Positions 8,033 to 16,335 of a stretch of 64,000 nt of DNA are shown piece by piece (position 1 is the first letter of the stretch; each line of letters begins with the position of its first letter). The notes under the pieces were generated by a model, which saw only the letters and a program-made list of their open reading frames with translations, had not been told where the DNA came from and did no database searches. Both the position numbers and the translations under genes were made by a program. Source of the stretch: Bog-473 sp963824195 (GTDB lineage: Bacteria > Actinomycetota > Acidimicrobiia > Acidimicrobiales > RAAP-2); NCBI GenBank assembly GCA_963824195.1, contig CAWGOJ010000010.1, positions 98,716 to 162,715 of the forward strand, given 5' to 3'.

Positions 8033-9553
8033 TCAGCCGTTGGCGGGTGTGTGCAGGTCCTGCTCGAGCGTGGTCAGCGTCGTCTGCAGCTGGGTTGTGT
8101 CGCTGGCGAACTCGTTGAGGAACGCACCGAGGCGGATGGGGGGCAGACCGTCGATGGTCTCGAGGAAGCTCACGTCGTGACGAACCTGGGCCTCGGCGGC
8201 GCTGGCCGCCGGCTGGGCGGACTCCGGCACCGTGGCCCGGGACATGAATGCCTCGTAGAGCCGCAGCGAAGCGACGTACGGGTTGATGATGGTGGAGACG
8301 CTGGGCGGCGTGGGGAAGCCTGGCAGCGAGGCCAACCCGGCTCGTGCCCCGGTGGTTGCCGAGTCGACCGCGTCGGTGGCCGATTGGACTTGGGAGGTGT
8401 CGGCGACGGACGCCGGCGCCGAAGCTGCTGTGGTCGGCTGCGACGCGGTCGGTGCCGATGGCGTGCGGTGCACCGAGCGCAGCACCACCACGGCGGCGAC
8501 GACGACCAGGAGGATGCAGGCAGCGACCGCGGCCGCCGTTCGGACACGACTCCAGCGCTCTTCGTCATCGACCTTCTTGGTGCGCGCACGAGCGGATACA
8601 CGCGAAGGCGAGGGCGCTTCCGCTTCCAGTTCCGCTACTCGCGCCCGGGCCTCTGCTTCGGCCTGCGCTTCCGCCACTACAACGGCCCGGGCTTGTGCTG
8701 CCGCCTGTGCCTCGGCTTCCGCCACGGCCCGTGCTTCCGCCTCGGCCCGCGCCCGCTCCTCTTCTTCGGCCCGAGCTTGCTCCTCCGCTTCGGCCCGAGC
8801 CCGCTCCTCTTCTTCGGCCCGAGCCCGCTCCTCTTCTTCGGCCCGAGCCCGCTCCTCTTCTTCGGCCCGAGCCCGCTCCTCTTCTTCGGCCCGAGCCCGC
8901 TCCTCTTCTTCGGCCCGAGCCCGCTCCTCTTCTTCGGCCCGAGCCCGCTCCTCTTCTTCGGCCCGAGCCCGCTCCTCTTCTTCAGCCCGAGCCCGCTCCT
9001 CTTCTTCAGCCCGAGCGCCTCGCTTCGGCCTGGCCTCATCTTCCGCCCGCGCCCGCTCTTCTTCCGCCCGCGCCTGCGCCTCAGCCTCCGCCCGCGCCTC
9101 AGCCTCCGCCTGTGCGAGAGCTTCCGCCTCGGCCTGCGCCTGAGCCAGCAATTCCTCCTCCGACGGGGGGGAGGAGAGCCGGACGGTTTCTTGCATCCGT
9201 TCGAACGCGGCACCGACGCGGGCGTCCACCGCCAGCTCGGAGTCATGCGCCCTCAGTTCGGCGTCCGTCCCAAGCTTGACATCCTCGTCCGGGAGGAACT
9301 TGTCCCAGCGATACTCGAAGTCGTCGATCTCCAGCTCGGAGTCGTCCAGCTCCAGCTCGTCGTCCGTCTCCAGTTCGGCATCCTCATCCGGTACGAACTG
9401 GTCCCAGGCCAACGCGGAGTCGTCCAGCTCGGGATCCTCCTCGTCCAGTGCGGAGCCCTCGGCCCTTGGCCCGGCGTCAGCGTCGGCCTCGAACGCGTCC
9501 CAGGCCAGCTCGGAGTCGTCCAGCTCGGGATTGTCGGAGAGTCCGGTGCTCAT
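8033..9553 (-). CDS. Repeat-rich charged single-pass membrane protein, possible single-alpha-helix stalk
   Basis: I do not recognise this 506-residue protein as a named family. Residues 1-125 are very acidic and contain three copies of a motif like ELDDSELAWDAF and LDDSALAWDQF. Residues 135-305 are almost only Ala, Glu and Arg, including nine perfect RAEEEERA octads (residues 180-252). This ER-type charge pattern favours a stable single alpha-helix rather than a coiled coil. A basic patch and one membrane segment follow near residues 335-358 (AAVAACILLVVVAAVVVL). About 145 Ser/Thr/Ala-rich and helical residues outside complete it. Predicted topology is a long cytoplasmic rod with an external C-terminus. 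The start at ATG 9553 avoids overlap with tRNA-Ser. Confidence 0.65.
   Translation of the reverse strand: MSTGLSDNPELDDSELAWDAFEADADAGPRAEGSALDEEDPELDDSALAWDQFVPDEDAELETDDELELDDSELEIDDFEYRWDKFLPDEDVKLGTDAELRAHDSELAVDARVGAAFERMQETVRLSSPPSEEELLAQAQAEAEALAQAEAEARAEAEAQARAEEERARAEDEARPKRGARAEEEERARAEEEERARAEEEERARAEEEERARAEEEERARAEEEERARAEEEERARAEEEERARAEEEERARAEAEEQARAEEEERARAEAEARAVAEAEAQAAAQARAVVVAEAQAEAEARARVAELEAEAPSPSRVSARARTKKVDDEERWSRVRTAAAVAACILLVVVAAVVVLRSVHRTPSAPTASQPTTAASAPASVADTSQVQSATDAVDSATTGARAGLASLPGFPTPPSVSTIINPYVASLRLYEAFMSRATVPESAQPAASAAEAQVRHDVSFLETIDGLPPIRLGAFLNEFASDTTQLQTTLTTLEQDLHTPANG
8799..9014 (-). repeat. Nine tandem 24-bp units encoding RAEEEERA
   Basis: Nine contiguous 24-base copies encode the same octapeptide. 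Seven are identical. The two nearest the gene start (8967-9014) share one synonymous change, so the array has expanded recently by whole-unit duplication. Degenerate copies flank it on the low-coordinate side (8751-8798). Confidence 0.95.
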
Positions 9554-9738
9554 GGCGCAGTGAAGACGCGGTCGGACGTCACCTGGTGCGGCACCCCTGC
9601 GGGCCCGCCAGGACCCCGGTGGGCGACCTCGCCGTCCTGGGACCGCGGGTCGGAGGAGTGACCGGTGGCCGGGCCGGAAGATGGGTCCACGTTGAACTAT
9701 CGGCCGGGAGTCCAGAAGGATTGAGCCTTCTTCGTGAG

Positions 9739-9823
9739 CGGAGGAGGTGGGATTTGAACCCACGGTTGGTTGCCCAACACACGATTTCCAGTCGTGCCGA
9801 TTCGGCCGCTCTCGCACTCCTCC
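9739..9823 (-). tRNA. tRNA-Ser (anticodon GGA)
   Basis: An 85-base cloverleaf on the minus strand has acceptor GGAGGAG/CTCCTCC and discriminator G. The anticodon loop is CTGGAAA in the stem CACGA/TCGTG, with a long variable arm. No CCA is encoded. Its acceptor, D and T arms are nearly identical to the tRNA-Ser(CGA) 3 kb away. Confidence 0.95.
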
Positions 9824-10229
9824 GAGACTGCAGCCTGGTCAGGCTAACGGCCGCGACGGCCCTGGATGAGCCGACGGACCTGAATCAGCCGGCCCTCAGG
9901 TCACCGTGGTGCCATCTTTGTCACTTACAGTCTACTTTCATTCACCTAGGGATAACTTTGGGAATTGGGTGAGCGTGGATCTGGCCGGCCGCATCGCTCA
10001 GCAGCACACGTCCTGCAGCCCGCGGCAGCAGCTCACGGAGCCGGACGCCCCGTGCTGATCGCCCCGGCGGGCAGCGCCGCCATGCTGGCCCGGCGACGCC
10101 CCGACGCGGCGGGCATTCCCCCTGGACCCGCGCCGAGTCGCACTGCGGCCATGGCGCACCCAGACCGGTCGGTCCATGTAGGGAGCCGGTCCCGGGTGAG
10201 CCGCTAGCCTGGACGCGCGCCGTCCCGAT
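9824..10229. other. 406-base intergenic region upstream of the SRP RNA
   Basis: It holds the minus-strand promoter region of tRNA-Ser(GGA) and an unusually AT-rich patch (about 9915-9960). Short open frames here (for example ATG 10084 to 10207) lack coding bias and I do not call them. Confidence 0.4.
10205..10210 (+). promoter_or_regulatory. -10 hexamer of the SRP RNA gene
   Basis: TAGCCT is placed to start transcription near 10217. The same hexamer is used before other genes here. Confidence 0.4.
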
Positions 10230-10330
10230 GCTGGGTGCGGTGGCCGGGTCCTGCGCAACGGCCGCTCGTGAATCGAGTCAGGGTCGGAAGGCAGCAGCTC
10301 TCAGCGGGTATGGCCGGGTGCCGTAGCCAA
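10228..10330 (+). ncRNA. ffs: Signal recognition particle 4.5S RNA
   Basis: The SRP domain IV signature GTCAGGGTCGGAAGGCAGCA (from 10277) contains the GGAA tetraloop and the symmetric and asymmetric loops bound by Ffh. The flanks pair (GCGGTGGC near 10237 with GCCGTAGC near 10318), giving the small bacterial hairpin RNA. The exact ends are approximate. The position just upstream of dnaX means that starts upstream of 10403 for dnaX are not real. Confidence 0.85.
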
Positions 10331-10388
10331 CCTGGCCGCCGCACCGAGCACCGGGAACGGGCGGGGCGGACGTGTCTGAGCGCATGGG

Positions 10389-10394
10389 TAGGCT
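10389..10394 (+). promoter_or_regulatory. Leaderless -10 hexamer of dnaX
   Basis: TAGGCT ends 8 bases before ATG 10403, with no Shine-Dalgarno between. Confidence 0.45.
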
Positions 10395-10402
10395 CGGCCG
10401 AC

Positions 10403-12229
10403 ATGGCCGACACCCCCTTCGTCTCGCTCTACCGCCGCTTCCGGCCGGGGCGATTCGACGAGATCAGGGGACAGGACCATGTCGTGCGGGCCCTACGCAG
10501 CGCCGTGCGTGACGATCGGGTGTCGCACGCGTACCTCTTCAGCGGGCCCCGCGGCACCGGCAAGACATCCTCGGCACGGATCCTGGCCAAGGCGCTCAAT
10601 TGCGAGGCCCCCGTCGACGGCGAGCCGTGCGGCACCTGCACCTCGTGCGTCGAGATCACCCAGGGGAGCTCGCTCAACGTGCACGAGCTCGACGCGGCGT
10701 CGAACAACGGCGTCGACGCCATGCGCGACTTGGTGGCCCACGCATCACTGGGCACGCCGGGGCGCTGGAAGGTCTACATCGTCGACGAGGTCCACATGCT
10801 CTCGACCGCGGCGGCCAACGCTCTGCTGAAGACGCTTGAGGAACCGCCGAGCCACGTCGTCTTCGTTCTCGCCACGACAGACCCGCAGAAGGTGCCGCCG
10901 ACGATCCGCAGCCGGACCCAGCACCTCGAGTTCCGCCTCCTCGGCGCGGAGACGCTGCACGGGCTGCTCGAGTCGGTCAACGCGGACGCGGGACTCAACC
11001 TCGACGAGGAGGCACTCGAGGCGGCCGTGCGGCGGGGACGGGGCTCGGCCCGCGATGCGCTCTCGGCCCTGGACCAGGTCGCCGCGGCGGGGTCCTCCGA
11101 CGCGGCCCGGCCCGAGCTGGCGCAGGTACTGAACGCGCTGGCCGACGGCGACGTCAGCCAGGTGCTGGTCGCCCTCAGCGCGCTGCTGGCCGGCGGCTGG
11201 GGCCCACAGCAGCTGGCGACCGAGCTCATCGACGACTTGCGCCAGGTCTTCCTCGCCGCCCTGGCTCCCGAGCTGTGCGCAGTCTCCGGATCGTCGTTGG
11301 AGCGCTTCACCTCACTAGCCGAGACGATGGGGCTGGCCCGGGTGGTGCGGAGCATGGAGATCATGGGCAACGCGCTGGTCGACATGCGCGAGGCGCCTGA
11401 CGCGCAGGTGGTGCTCGAGATCGCCGTCGTGCGTGCCGTGCGGCCCGATCTCGACTCAGGCATGGAGGCGCTGTCCGAACGGGTGAGCGTGTTGGAGCGC
11501 TCCCGCTCGGGCGCCGCCGCCTACCCACGCCCGGGAGGAGAGGGTGCGTCCGGTGCCCCTGTCGCGCGGGAGGCGGCCACCGCAGCGGCGCCGGAGCCGG
11601 CCGGACGCCCGGTTGGAGACGTGGGCAAGCGCCCCTCTATCGGTGCCGTGCGGCGGAGCCAGCAGGCCGGCGGAGCCGCCCCGGCTCCTGCCCCGTCCGT
11701 GTCGGAACCTCCGGCCGCCGAACCCGCCGCGCCCGAACCTCTGGCGGCCGCCCCGACCACCCCTGCGGCTGCCGCGCCCATTGCCGGCCCGGTCGACCGT
11801 GACAGCCTGACCGAGGCCTGGGGCGACGGGATCCTCCGCACCCTCCCGGCCCGGGCCAAGGCGCTCTACAGCGCCGGCCGCTTCGTCGCCGTCGACGCCC
11901 AGGGTGCGCACTTCGCGCTACCCAACACCGCCCACCGTGACCGCTGCGCCGAACTGGTCCCGACGGTCGAGGCAGCGCTCGCCGCGCACTTCAGCGCGCC
12001 GGTGACGCTCGTCCTCGATGTGGACGACGCCCATCCACCGGCCGGGGGCACGCCGAGTCGGCCGGTGGCACCACGGGGCGGCGGCGACCCTGGCCGCGAT
12101 GCCGAGGTCGACGACGTTGACCCGGCAGAATTCCTCGACCACACGCCCGACGCCGGCGCCGACCAGGAGTCGGCGGCCGAGGCGCGCCTCCTCGAGGCTT
12201 TTCCCGGTGCCAGCGAGGTGGCCGGCTAG
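10403..12229 (+). CDS. dnaX: DNA polymerase III subunits gamma and tau
   Basis: The 608-residue clamp-loader ATPase shows the P-loop GPRGTGKT (residues 48-55), a zinc module with Cys67, 76, 79 and 82, Walker B in VDEVHML, and the TIRSRTQH sensor/arginine-finger region. Domain III ends near residue 350. A Pro/Ala-rich linker and a C-terminal tau-like domain follow (DSLTEAWGDGILRTLPARAK onward). The start at ATG 10403 (MADTPFVSLYRRFRP) matches homologues and has a leaderless -10. The stop TAG abuts the recR ATG with no gap. I see no obvious slippery sequence for a separate gamma form. Confidence 0.93.
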   Translation: MADTPFVSLYRRFRPGRFDEIRGQDHVVRALRSAVRDDRVSHAYLFSGPRGTGKTSSARILAKALNCEAPVDGEPCGTCTSCVEITQGSSLNVHELDAASNNGVDAMRDLVAHASLGTPGRWKVYIVDEVHMLSTAAANALLKTLEEPPSHVVFVLATTDPQKVPPTIRSRTQHLEFRLLGAETLHGLLESVNADAGLNLDEEALEAAVRRGRGSARDALSALDQVAAAGSSDAARPELAQVLNALADGDVSQVLVALSALLAGGWGPQQLATELIDDLRQVFLAALAPELCAVSGSSLERFTSLAETMGLARVVRSMEIMGNALVDMREAPDAQVVLEIAVVRAVRPDLDSGMEALSERVSVLERSRSGAAAYPRPGGEGASGAPVAREAATAAAPEPAGRPVGDVGKRPSIGAVRRSQQAGGAAPAPAPSVSEPPAAEPAAPEPLAAAPTTPAAAAPIAGPVDRDSLTEAWGDGILRTLPARAKALYSAGRFVAVDAQGAHFALPNTAHRDRCAELVPTVEAALAAHFSAPVTLVLDVDDAHPPAGGTPSRPVAPRGGGDPGRDAEVDDVDPAEFLDHTPDAGADQESAAEARLLEAFPGASEVAG

Positions 12230-12829
12230 ATGTACACCGGCCCCCTCCGCTCCCTCATCGACGAGCTCGGCCGGCTGCCCGGCATCGGGCCGAAGTCGGC
12301 CCAGCGCATCGCCTTCCACATCCTGAAGGTGCCCGGCGAGGACGCGCGCCGGCTGGCCGACGCCATCATCGCCGTCAAGGAGCGCACCACGCTCTGCGAG
12401 ATCTGCTTCAACGTGGCCGAGTCCGGCGCGCTGTGCGCCGTCTGCAGCGACGATCGGCGCGACCCCGACGTCATCTGCGTCGTCGAGGACCCGCGCGACA
12501 TCGTGGCCGTTGAGCGCACCGGGTTCAAGGGCCGCTACCACGTCCTCGGGGGCGCGCTCAGCCCGCTCGACGGGATCGGGCGTGAGCAGCTCCGCCTGCG
12601 CGAGCTTCTCGACCGCGTGAAGGCGGGCGTCATCCGCGAGGCCATCGTCTGCACCAACCCCACCATCGAGGGTGAGGCCACCGCGATGCTCGTGGCACGA
12701 GAGCTCACCCCGCTCGGCGTCACCGTCTCGCGTCTGGCCAGCGGGCTGCCGGTCGGCGGCGACCTCGAGTACGCCGACGAGCTGACCCTCGGCCGGGCGC
12801 TCGAGGGGCGGCGCCCGCTCGAGGTGTGA
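12230..12829 (+). CDS. recR: Recombination mediator RecR
   Basis: The 199-residue protein has the helix-hairpin-helix (LGRLPGIGPKSAQRIAFH), a Cys4 zinc finger (56, 59, 69, 72), a TOPRIM domain (VCVVEDPRDI to TNPTIEGEATA) and the C-terminal RLASGLPVGGDLEYAD motif. It acts with RecO in loading RecA at gaps. Its ATG begins on the base after the dnaX stop. The ybaB/ebfC gene that often separates the two is absent here. Confidence 0.95.
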   Translation: MYTGPLRSLIDELGRLPGIGPKSAQRIAFHILKVPGEDARRLADAIIAVKERTTLCEICFNVAESGALCAVCSDDRRDPDVICVVEDPRDIVAVERTGFKGRYHVLGGALSPLDGIGREQLRLRELLDRVKAGVIREAIVCTNPTIEGEATAMLVARELTPLGVTVSRLASGLPVGGDLEYADELTLGRALEGRRPLEV

Positions 12830-12861
12830 GCAGCCGGGGACCGGGCCGACTGGCCGTCCCG

Positions 12862-12867
12862 TAGAAT
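12862..12867 (+). promoter_or_regulatory. Leaderless -10 hexamer of asd
   Basis: TAGAAT ends 6 bases before ATG 12874, and no Shine-Dalgarno is present. Confidence 0.55.
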
Positions 12868-12873
12868 TGCCGG

Positions 12874-13899
12874 ATGCGGATCGCCATCGTCGGAGCGACT
12901 GGGCAGGTGGGCGTCGTCCTGCGCTCCATCTTGGCCGAGCGCAACTTCCCGGTGGACTCCATGCGCTACCTCGCCTCGCCGAGGTCAGCCGGCTCGACGC
13001 TCCTCTGGGGTGACGCCGACATCCTCGTCGAGGACGCCGAGACGGCCGACCTCTCGGGCATCGACCTGGCGCTGTGCTCGGCACCGGCCTCGGTGTCGCG
13101 TACGTTGGCGCCCCGCCTGGTTGCCGCAGGGGCCACGGTCATCGACAACTCCTCGGCGTGGCGCATGGACCCCGACGTCCCCCTCGTGGTGCCCGAGGCC
13201 AACGTCGAGGCGCTGCGCTCCATCCCCAAAGGCATCGTGGCCAACCCCAACTGCACCACCATGGTGGCCATCCCGGTCCTCAAGCCGCTGCACGAGGAGG
13301 CGGGCCTCACCCGGCTGATCGTCTCGTCGTATCAAGCGGTGTCGGGCGGCGGCGTCGAGGCCGTGCGCGAGCTGGCCGAGCAGCTGTCCAAGACGGTCGA
13401 CCGCGCCGCGGACCTCACCTTCGACGGCTCGGCGGTCGACTACCCGCCCCGCAGCGTCTATCCCGTGCCGATCGCGCACAACGTGATCCCGCTGCAGTTC
13501 AAGATCGTCGACGACGGCTCGCTCGAGACGGACGAGGAGCAGAAGTACCGCAACGAGGCCCGCAAGATTCTGGGCGTCCCCGACCTGGCCGTTACCACCA
13601 CCTGTGTCCGGGTGCCCGTCTTCACGGGTCACTCGGCCGCCATCGTGTGCGAGTTCGAGCGGTCCATCACCCCCGAGCGCGCCATAGAGGTCCTGCACAC
13701 CGCACCGGGTGTGGAGCTGGCGGAGATCCCGACGCCGCTCATGGCGGCCGGCCGCGACGTCTCCTATGTCGGCCGCATCCGGCGGGCTCAGGGTGCACCC
13801 AACGCCCTGGCGCTCTTCGTCTCCGGCGACAACCTGCGCAAAGGTGCCGCGCTCAACGTGGTGCAGATCGCCGAGGAGCTGGTCGCCCTCCGCAGCTGA
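12874..13899 (+). CDS. asd: Aspartate-semialdehyde dehydrogenase
   Basis: This 341-residue NADPH enzyme reduces aspartyl phosphate to the semialdehyde for lysine, methionine, threonine and diaminopimelate synthesis. The Rossmann motif GATGQVG is at the N-terminus. The nucleophile is Cys127 in NPNCTT and the catalytic base is His253 in VFTGHS; SYQAVSGGG and the substrate-binding Arg region are intact. Many actinobacteria pair asd with lysC, but here lysC lies 41 kb away. It converges with phoU, 12 bases apart. Confidence 0.94.
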   Translation: MRIAIVGATGQVGVVLRSILAERNFPVDSMRYLASPRSAGSTLLWGDADILVEDAETADLSGIDLALCSAPASVSRTLAPRLVAAGATVIDNSSAWRMDPDVPLVVPEANVEALRSIPKGIVANPNCTTMVAIPVLKPLHEEAGLTRLIVSSYQAVSGGGVEAVRELAEQLSKTVDRAADLTFDGSAVDYPPRSVYPVPIAHNVIPLQFKIVDDGSLETDEEQKYRNEARKILGVPDLAVTTTCVRVPVFTGHSAAIVCEFERSITPERAIEVLHTAPGVELAEIPTPLMAAGRDVSYVGRIRRAQGAPNALALFVSGDNLRKGAALNVVQIAEELVALRS

Positions 13900-13911
13900 G
13901 CCCAGCCGGAG

Positions 13912-14664
13912 TCAGTCCGCCCCGGACGACACCGGCTCGGGGCCGCCGACCACCAATGTCGACATGCGGCGGGCCAGGTTGACGGCGTGGTCGCCGAACC
14001 GCTCGTAGAAGCGGGCCACCATCGCCAGCTCGATAGCGACCGGCAGGGGCATGGTGCCCGCCACGAGCTCCGCGGTCAGGGTGACGTGGAGGTCATCGAG
14101 CTCGTCGTCCAGGTCGTCGATGGAGGAGGCGGCGTCGGCGGAGCGCTCGGCGAAGGCGTCCGCCGTCTCGCGCCAGATGGTGGTGGCCACCTCGCCCATG
14201 CGCTCGACGAGGCCTCGGCTGCGGGCCGACATCTCGGCCCCGAGACCCCGAGCGGCCCGGCGGGCGATGTGCTCGGCCAGGTCGCCGTTGCGCTCCATGT
14301 CGGGCAGCATGCGCAGGATCGCCACGAACTCCCGGCGCTCGTCGGGCAAGGTCTCGCCGTGGACGAGCTGGTGCTGCACGGTGGTCGAGATCTGAGCGAT
14401 CAGTTTGTCGATGACCTCGTCGCGCTTGACCAGCTCCTTCGCGGCGTCGCGGTCACCCGCCAGCAGGGCGTGCGTGGCACCGGCGATGCCCTCGCCGACG
14501 AGCGCGAAGACCTGGGCGAAGAGTCGGTCGACCTCGTGGGGCTCCGGCATCGTGCGCGGCCACAAGGGCTGTTCCATGGCCAGCGGACCGATCTGGGGCG
14601 GACGCTCCTCAGCCTGGTCGTGGTCCGGAGTCGTCCTCGTGCTGGCACCGAGTTTGAACGGCAT
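13912..14664 (-). CDS. phoU: PhoU-family phosphate uptake regulator
   Basis: This protein of 250 residues consists of two PhoU three-helix bundles. It has the metal-binding motif LPDMERNGDLAEHIARR and its second copy ARFYERFGDHAVNLARR. PhoU normally connects the Pst transporter with the PhoR kinase; no pst genes are in this window, so the partner is elsewhere. ATG 14664 is chosen because TAGCGT lies 7 bases upstream; ATG 14577 (MEQPLW) is the alternative and would remove a poorly conserved tail. Divergent from rmuC. Confidence 0.85.
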   Translation of the reverse strand: MPFKLGASTRTTPDHDQAEERPPQIGPLAMEQPLWPRTMPEPHEVDRLFAQVFALVGEGIAGATHALLAGDRDAAKELVKRDEVIDKLIAQISTTVQHQLVHGETLPDERREFVAILRMLPDMERNGDLAEHIARRAARGLGAEMSARSRGLVERMGEVATTIWRETADAFAERSADAASSIDDLDDELDDLHVTLTAELVAGTMPLPVAIELAMVARFYERFGDHAVNLARRMSTLVVGGPEPVSSGAD

Positions 14665-14671
14665 CCGAGTC

Positions 14672-14677
14672 ACGCTA
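14672..14677 (-). promoter_or_regulatory. Leaderless -10 hexamer of phoU
   Basis: TAGCGT on the minus strand ends 7 bases before ATG 14664. Confidence 0.45.
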
Positions 14678-14788
14678 CCGGCTCCGTTGCAGCGTGACGA
14701 CCCCGTGCTCCGTGGTCCCACGCGGGATCCCGATCGGGGGGTACGGGGCAGGTGGCGAGCGGTCCCCGAAGTTGACACACCCCATCGT

Positions 14789-14794
14789 TACATT
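14789..14794 (+). promoter_or_regulatory. Leaderless -10 hexamer of rmuC
   Basis: TACATT ends 6 bases before ATG 14801. A TTGACA at 14772 is only 11 bases upstream, too close to act as its -35. Confidence 0.5.
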
Positions 14795-14800
14795 GGCCTC

Positions 14801-16237
14801 ATGGTCATCGGAGTGGTCCTCGGGCTCGCCGTCGGGCTGGCGATCGGCATTGCATGGCACCTGGCGCGCAGCGCTGGCGTGGCGAGTGCGGCGCACGTCG
14901 CCGAGAGCCGGCTGGCGGACGCGCAGACGGCCGCGGCGGAACAGACAGCCCAGCTGAGGGCCGCCTCGGAGTCGGCAGCGCAGGCGGAGAAGGAACGCGC
15001 CGTGGCCGTCAACGAGTTGGAGCTGATGCGGAATGCGGCGGTGGAGGCGACGGCACGGGCCGAAGAGGAGCGCGTCCGCCTGACCGGCGCGTTCGCGGAG
15101 CTGTCGGCCGAGGCCCTGGCCCGGAACAACGAGCAGTTCCTCGCCCTGGCCGACACGAAGTTCAAGGAGGCCCGCACGGCCGCCCAGGGTGACCTGAGCC
15201 AGCGCCAGCAGGCCCTCGCTCAGCTGCTGGACCCGCTGAGCGAGACCCTGGCCCGCTACCAGCGCGGGCTCCAGGAGATGGAGGTCGAGCGCAAGGGTGC
15301 CTACACCAGCTTGAACGAGCGGGTGGCGGCACTGCACCTTGGGCACGAGCAATTGCAGAAGGAGACCCGGAACCTCGTGACCGCGCTGCGGTCGCCGCAG
15401 ACGCGGGGGCGGTGGGGGGAGATCCAACTACGCCGCGTTGTCGAGATGGCCGGCATGCTCGAGCACTGCGACTTCGACGAGCAGGTGTCGACCAGCACCG
15501 AGGACGGTCGACTGCGTCCGGACATGATCGTGCACATGCCCGGAGGCAGGGACATGGTGGTCGACGCCAAGGTCCCGCTCGATGCCTTCCTCAAGCTCAT
15601 CGAGGCCGACGACGACGAATCCCGGGTCCTCTTCCAGGTCCAGCACGCCAAGCAGCTGCGTGCCCACGTGGACCAGCTTTCCAAGAAGGAGTACTGGAAG
15701 CAGTTCGAGTCACCCCAGCAGGTGGTGGCGTTCATCCCGGGTGACCAGCTGCTGTCGGCGGCCTACGAGTCCGACCCCACGCTGCAGGAATACGCCATGT
15801 CGAGCGGCGTTCTGCTCACCACGCCGACGATGCTGATCGCCCTCCTGCGCACCGTGGCGTTCGGGTGGCAGCAAGAGACGCTGGCCGACAACGCCCGCCA
15901 GGTCCAGCAGCTCGGGGCCGAGCTGTACGACCGGCTGCGCACCATGACGGGCCACCTGCAGTCGCTGCAGCGCAGCCTCACCTCGAGCGTGGAGGCCTAC
16001 AACAAGGCGGTTGGCTCCCTCGAGACGCGCGTGCTGGTGTCGGCCCGCAAGTTCCCAGGCCTCGGCGTCGTCGGGAGCGAGTCGGTGGAGATCGCCGCGC
16101 TCTCACCGATCGAGGCCGCGCCGCGCCACCTCCAGGCGGTGGAGCTGCACAGCGACGACGACGAGGACTCAGAGATCGTGGAGCCGAACATCCTGGCCCT
16201 CCCCGAGGGCGGCGCCACCGCAGGGACGGGCGCCTGA
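14801..16237 (+). CDS. rmuC: RmuC-family DNA recombination protein
   Basis: The 478-residue protein has an N-terminal membrane anchor (VIGVVLGLAVGLAIGIAW) and a long Ala/Glu/Arg coiled coil (residues 20-190). The RmuC core is nuclease-like: RGRWGEIQLRRVVEMAGM, RPDMIVHMPGGRDMVVDAKV and FGWQQETLADNARQ. The Asp and Lys of VDAKV match the PD-(D/E)xK-type active site proposed for the family. RmuC limits inversions at short repeats. It lies next to recCBD on the same strand, a DNA-repair context. A longer upstream frame has no support. Confidence 0.9.
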   Translation: MVIGVVLGLAVGLAIGIAWHLARSAGVASAAHVAESRLADAQTAAAEQTAQLRAASESAAQAEKERAVAVNELELMRNAAVEATARAEEERVRLTGAFAELSAEALARNNEQFLALADTKFKEARTAAQGDLSQRQQALAQLLDPLSETLARYQRGLQEMEVERKGAYTSLNERVAALHLGHEQLQKETRNLVTALRSPQTRGRWGEIQLRRVVEMAGMLEHCDFDEQVSTSTEDGRLRPDMIVHMPGGRDMVVDAKVPLDAFLKLIEADDDESRVLFQVQHAKQLRAHVDQLSKKEYWKQFESPQQVVAFIPGDQLLSAAYESDPTLQEYAMSSGVLLTTPTMLIALLRTVAFGWQQETLADNARQVQQLGAELYDRLRTMTGHLQSLQRSLTSSVEAYNKAVGSLETRVLVSARKFPGLGVVGSESVEIAALSPIEAAPRHLQAVELHSDDDEDSEIVEPNILALPEGGATAGTGA

Positions 16238-16323
16238 GGCGGGTTTCCGCCTGACGTCGTGGGTCCCCAGCCGGGGACCGTCTGAGCCCTCACCGACCCG
16301 GTCGCCGACGAACAACGGCGACG

Positions 16324-16329
16324 TACTCT
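16324..16329 (+). promoter_or_regulatory. Leaderless -10 hexamer of the recCBD operon
   Basis: TACTCT ends 6 bases before GTG 16336. Confidence 0.5.
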
Positions 16330-16335
16330 GCGGGG

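Noticed and set aside
8799..9014. CRISPR array
   Set aside because: Units are contiguous 24-mers without spacers and encode an in-frame octapeptide.
6652..9823. Integrated element bounded by the two tRNA-Ser genes as attachment sites
   Set aside because: The intervening genes include tadA and no integrase; similarity of the tRNAs is that of normal isoacceptors.
9965..10207. 80-codon plus-strand frame before the SRP RNA
   Set aside because: No coding bias, no ribosome-binding sequence and no recognisable domain.
14772..14777. TTGACA as the -35 of rmuC
   Set aside because: Only 11 bases separate it from TACATT, too short for a normal promoter.
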